A stretch of 64,000 bases of DNA from Anaerolineae bacterium (lineage in GTDB: Bacteria > Chloroflexota > Anaerolineae > Aggregatilineales > Aggregatilineaceae): contig JAFGHR010000124.1 of assembly GCA_016930015.1 (NCBI GenBank), positions 32,411-96,410 of the forward strand, read 5' to 3'. Positions 62,001-64,000 of this stretch are shown one piece after another. Positions within the stretch are counted from its first letter, which is position 1; each line of letters begins with the position of its first letter. Made by a program: the position numbers and the translations under genes. The notes under the pieces are model-generated. The model was not told where the DNA came from and did not search any database. It worked only from the letters and a program-made list of their open reading frames with translations.

Positions 62001-64000
62001 GCGTGAGCAGTTCCATCAGCAGCAGGTGCCGCCAGTTGAGCCGGATATAGCGCCGGAACGCGGCGCGGCGCGGCCAGATCAGGATCACACCCAGCGCGGC
62101 CAGCGCCAGCAGGATGATCAACAGCCCGGCCCGCGTCCAGGTCAGCAGGTTGAGCGTACCCCCCGCCCACGCGATCCACGCCACCAGCAGCCAGCCCGTG
62201 ATCTTGGCCGCCGGAAAACCACGATCCGGCAGAGCAGGCAGACTCACGTACAGCAGCGGCCAGAACAACCAGCCCACGATCACCATCAGCGCCCACCAGA
62301 TGATCACGGCGGCAACCTGATTCGTGTTGACCAGCCAGTCTGAATCAAACAGGTCGGACCACGTCCCGCCCTCAGTCTGGATATCCCGTTTTTCGTCGGA
62401 CAGTTGCAGCAGCGTCGGGCTTTCGGAGGCTTGCTTGGCGCCCCACACCACCACGCCGACCGGTTCGGGATCGGCCACGTAACCGGGAATTACGGTGTTG
62501 GCCTGTCGCAGCGAGACGCTGGTCAGCACGGCGCGTGTATTCGCGGCGGTGTACACGTCCGTTTTGCGGAAGACCATCACCACCGGGTGATCGTACACGC
62601 TGAACGCCTCTTCGGACTCCCACCAGTCGTTGAGCCAGCCGGGCAGGTCGTCGGTGGGCAGGACCTCGTCACGAATTTTGAACGGGCCAAGCTCCGGGAC
62701 CGACTCGAATGTTTTGACCAGTTCGAAGCCCAGCCGCCCGTCGAACAGCGCATCGTAATACTCAGCCGTCATCGGCCAGCGCATGGGGATACGCGACAGC
62801 GAGTCGTAAAACCGGTTGCTGGTGATCACGAGATAATCGGTCTGGTCGAGCGCGTTGGTCATGGCCTGGAGTTTTTGCTCGTTGTCCTCGGCCATCATCC
62901 ACAACTTGATGCCCTGGTAATGTGTGCCGTACATGTTCATCGATATACAGCGATAATGTGACAGGCCGGACGGCAGATCGTTGCGGTAGACCATGTCATC
63001 GGGGATCGGGCAGACCGGCCAGGGGATCGGGTCGTCCCAATCGCCTTCCCACGCGACCACCGGCCCGGACGTATAGACCGGGTCCTGCGCTTCCACGACC
63101 AGCGTCACCAACTGGCGCGCGCCGAGATCGTCGGTCCGGCGCACGGTCAGCGGGGGATCAAAGATCACGGTTTGCGGTTGTCCGAGCGGGTCTGCCCCGG
63201 CGTTAAAATCGGCTGTCACCGTGGCCGAGGTGCGCGACCCATCCGGCCCGACCAGCGTCAGGCGGATCGTTTCCTCGTCGGCGTCACGCAGCACGTCGCC
63301 CAGGTGCGGGATGTCGATCTGGCGGATCACGCCGTCGATGGGCACCTGGAACTGGATCGGGTCACTGCCGCCGGGGGTCCAATGCGTCGGCGCGCCGGGG
63401 ATATCATCGCCGTGACCGGTCAGCAAGGGCTGTTCGGTGAAATTCAGATCAGCGGCGGTCAGCGTCTGGTCGGCCTGCATCTGCAAGCCCACCGATACAT
63501 CACTCATGACCTGGGTCATGGCTTCGCTGACATTGTGCGCAAACATCACCGGGCCGCCGTCGATCACGGTGATTTCGAGCACGTAACTGTTAAGCTCCCC
63601 GGTCGCCGTTTGCAGCGGCAGCAGCACATCATCGTCAGGGATCACAACATACTTGCCGCCGTAGATCGAGGCGCTCTGCGAAAAGTCGGCTTGCAGTTCG
63701 TCCTCATACACCAACACGCGCCCCACCCCGGTATCATCGCGGTAGATGCGCAGCCGCAGCCGTTCTTCGTCCGCGTCCCGGCCCGGATCGCTCACGCGGT
63801 GCAGCGTGATCCCGGTCAGGGTCGCGTCACCCGGCACGGAAAACGGCAGTTCGTGGACTTCGTCTTCCTGGATGAGCGCCACCGACGGCGCCGTCGCCAC
63901 CCAGCCCAGGCCGAGATTGACCATTTTACGGGTGCCGTCGTCGCCTTCGACCCACACGCCAAAATCGCCGGGCACGGTTTCCTGGAACCAGCGCGAGGCC
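59080..64000 (-). CDS. Giant DUF2298 (Chlor_Arch_YYY) membrane protein, 5' end beyond window
   Basis: The frame stays open past the track's 63975 start to the right edge (codons read ASRWFQET before it), so the N-terminus is missing. At least 1640 aa are visible. The first ~540 residues are an extracellular beta-rich region with two similar blocks (GITLHRVSDPGRDADEERLRL and IPHLGDVLRDADEETIRLTL). A DUF2298 membrane domain follows: NGVLRSTVFPPLDPWYSGGY, INYYYFGYVIVGAPVKLIGL (the YYY motif), LYGDLHAHMIAMP, LRPTNSWDWITYLLL and GWNWHQRQQR. A 2-5 kDa soluble end closes it. The acidic, Asp-rich N-terminal blocks may be sugar- or ion-binding. Function is unknown. Confidence 0.88.
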   Translation of the reverse strand, partial: ASRWFQETVPGDFGVWVEGDDGTRKMVNLGLGWVATAPSVALIQEDEVHELPFSVPGDATLTGITLHRVSDPGRDADEERLRLRIYRDDTGVGRVLVYEDELQADFSQSASIYGGKYVVIPDDDVLLPLQTATGELNSYVLEITVIDGGPVMFAHNVSEAMTQVMSDVSVGLQMQADQTLTAADLNFTEQPLLTGHGDDIPGAPTHWTPGGSDPIQFQVPIDGVIRQIDIPHLGDVLRDADEETIRLTLVGPDGSRTSATVTADFNAGADPLGQPQTVIFDPPLTVRRTDDLGARQLVTLVVEAQDPVYTSGPVVAWEGDWDDPIPWPVCPIPDDMVYRNDLPSGLSHYRCISMNMYGTHYQGIKLWMMAEDNEQKLQAMTNALDQTDYLVITSNRFYDSLSRIPMRWPMTAEYYDALFDGRLGFELVKTFESVPELGPFKIRDEVLPTDDLPGWLNDWWESEEAFSVYDHPVVMVFRKTDVYTAANTRAVLTSVSLRQANTVIPGYVADPEPVGVVVWGAKQASESPTLLQLSDEKRDIQTEGGTWSDLFDSDWLVNTNQVAAVIIWWALMVIVGWLFWPLLYVSLPALPDRGFPAAKITGWLLVAWIAWAGGTLNLLTWTRAGLLIILLALAALGVILIWPRRAAFRRYIRLNWRHLLLMELLTLALFLVLVGVRLGNPDLWHGSFGGEKPMDMAYFNGVLRSTVFPPLDPWYSGGYINYYYFGYVIVGAPVKLIGLRPTIAYNLILPTLYAMTGIGVFSIAYNWVRSRQVTPGALDATARRAKPGDVVVRSVLAESGADFAEPVSSAAPPSRPRAEHVPRAPRGNAWLAGLLALLMAIVLGNLATMHVVITEVAKLGGWEDKPLLSQVRRQELESQRLDIYQDFYDDELNDFRDKYGRDPTDSESLDLTQAAQVNTEDYITDRSEHPPLVRTWEYGLENLREKVSAFFDGLERVSSGEPLAMHTHRWYWAPTRIIAELPNGAGHNAIAEMPYFTFLYGDLHAHMIAMPVTLLVMLWLLSEIIGAGHGLRTWWQALLALVIGGTAVGALRPTNSWDWITYLLLGGAALTYAAWLDAVRASRDKPPSRAAAWLWSWIRPHKVAQAWPVVIVVPLALIARVVYYFYQESRADEQAGRLLRPGETLINPTLTFSSAVVWMVAALALVIVLYVALLIVLRAYVDKRVMLAWIGRVGLFVLVTVIAGLPFTSYFATAYMSVKPWEYETTPLWAYLYVHGLFLFIVVSLLIWQTARWLRRVRVGQLEGLAVPVIGGGVILALVLAGALIVGVRDIPAVQVAVPLIAWAVVLFLLPDQSALLRAMYALIVLALAITIGVEVIVLDGDIGRQNTVFKFYIQEWLMLSIVGGVGLAWMLRSAVRWNLALRSAWQTALAILFAVAFMYPVLATQARFLDRFNADETPLTLDGMEYMRHAIHGEFGVWFRLEGDYNMIRWMQDNVEGSPVVMEAHLYPSEYHWGGRISIYTGLPTVLGWNWHQRQQRTLPPMDMMIQARANNIAAFYELPGEAGIQAALRLIDEYEIEYIVVGILERAFYSDVITDLETSTITAGHSDGLAKFDRMVDLGLLDVAYSAPGCLLTDITEIEECPTESVYMDMVYRVVPGVTLSDEIVSDSIARDTIAAQ

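Noticed and set aside
61213-62343. 376-aa plus-strand ORF over the giant DUF2298 gene
   Set aside because: Composition dominated by Gln/Arg/His/Pro, typical of antisense translation of GC-rich membrane genes.
1-64000. tRNA, rRNA or CRISPR arrays
   Set aside because: I looked in the intergenic gaps for T-loop words, rRNA signatures and regularly spaced repeats and found none.

Overview
The window looks like chromosome of a GC-rich, non-proteobacterial bacterium, most probably a member of the Chloroflexota (Anaerolineae-like). This is inferred from several things together: two very large DUF2298 (Chlor_Arch_YYY) membrane proteins beside an Agl23/TIGR03663-type protein, a SUF-only iron-sulfur locus with SufU, an IF-2 with almost no N-terminal extension, and many GT-C/PMT-like membrane proteins. 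I see no rRNA, tRNA, CRISPR array, transposase or prophage.

Layout. 1-1.8 kb: an edge-truncated hypothetical gene and a secreted PPC-domain protein. 1.9-10 kb: an Fe-S assembly region with a divergent DUF59/SufT-like gene, then sufC-sufB-sufD, a terminator and new promoter, and sufS-sufU followed by a Clp_N/M50 protease fusion and a Rieske ferredoxin. 10-18 kb: a GT39-like membrane protein, a stand-alone B3/4 protein, an apparently orphan MazF/PemK toxin, a PfkB kinase, a TauE/SafE permease, a membrane protein with two helix-hairpin-helix modules, and a second GT39-like protein. 18-26 kb: central carbon metabolism (malate dehydrogenase, ATP-type PEP carboxykinase and pyruvate phosphate dikinase, the last two convergent), plus a metallophosphatase and a histidine phosphatase. 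26-34 kb: a TolB-like/SH3 lipoprotein-like secreted protein, a tiny conserved-looking protein, a degenerate ImmA/IrrE-like protein, a queuosine-precursor transporter, era, a GNAT-Nudix fusion, a GT39-like protein and a lone receiver domain.

34-45 kb: the classical translation/transcription cluster on the minus strand (nusA-ylxR-infB-[epimerase]-rbfA-nrnA-truB-ribF), preceded by proS. rimP is not in the window. The proS leader is the most interesting regulatory region: a consensus promoter places the transcript start on the ATG of a 27-codon proline-containing mini-ORF, the RNA can fold into a long helix, and a strong intrinsic terminator lies just before the proS ribosome-binding site. 45-47.5 kb: an AT-richer, membrane-anchored NACHT NTPase, probably acquired horizontally. 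47.5-64 kb: a tight minus-strand series of giant cell-surface/polymer-type membrane proteins (DUF2298, DUF2298, GT39-like, Agl23-like with NHL propeller) with an ECF sigma factor, its anti-sigma factor and a GNAT enzyme embedded among them.

Four copies of a ~210-230 bp non-coding palindromic element with terminal inverted repeats (consensus about CAGGGyrATCGCATCAAA) are scattered through intergenic gaps. They look like a MITE family, and copy 1 is flanked by an 11-bp direct repeat.
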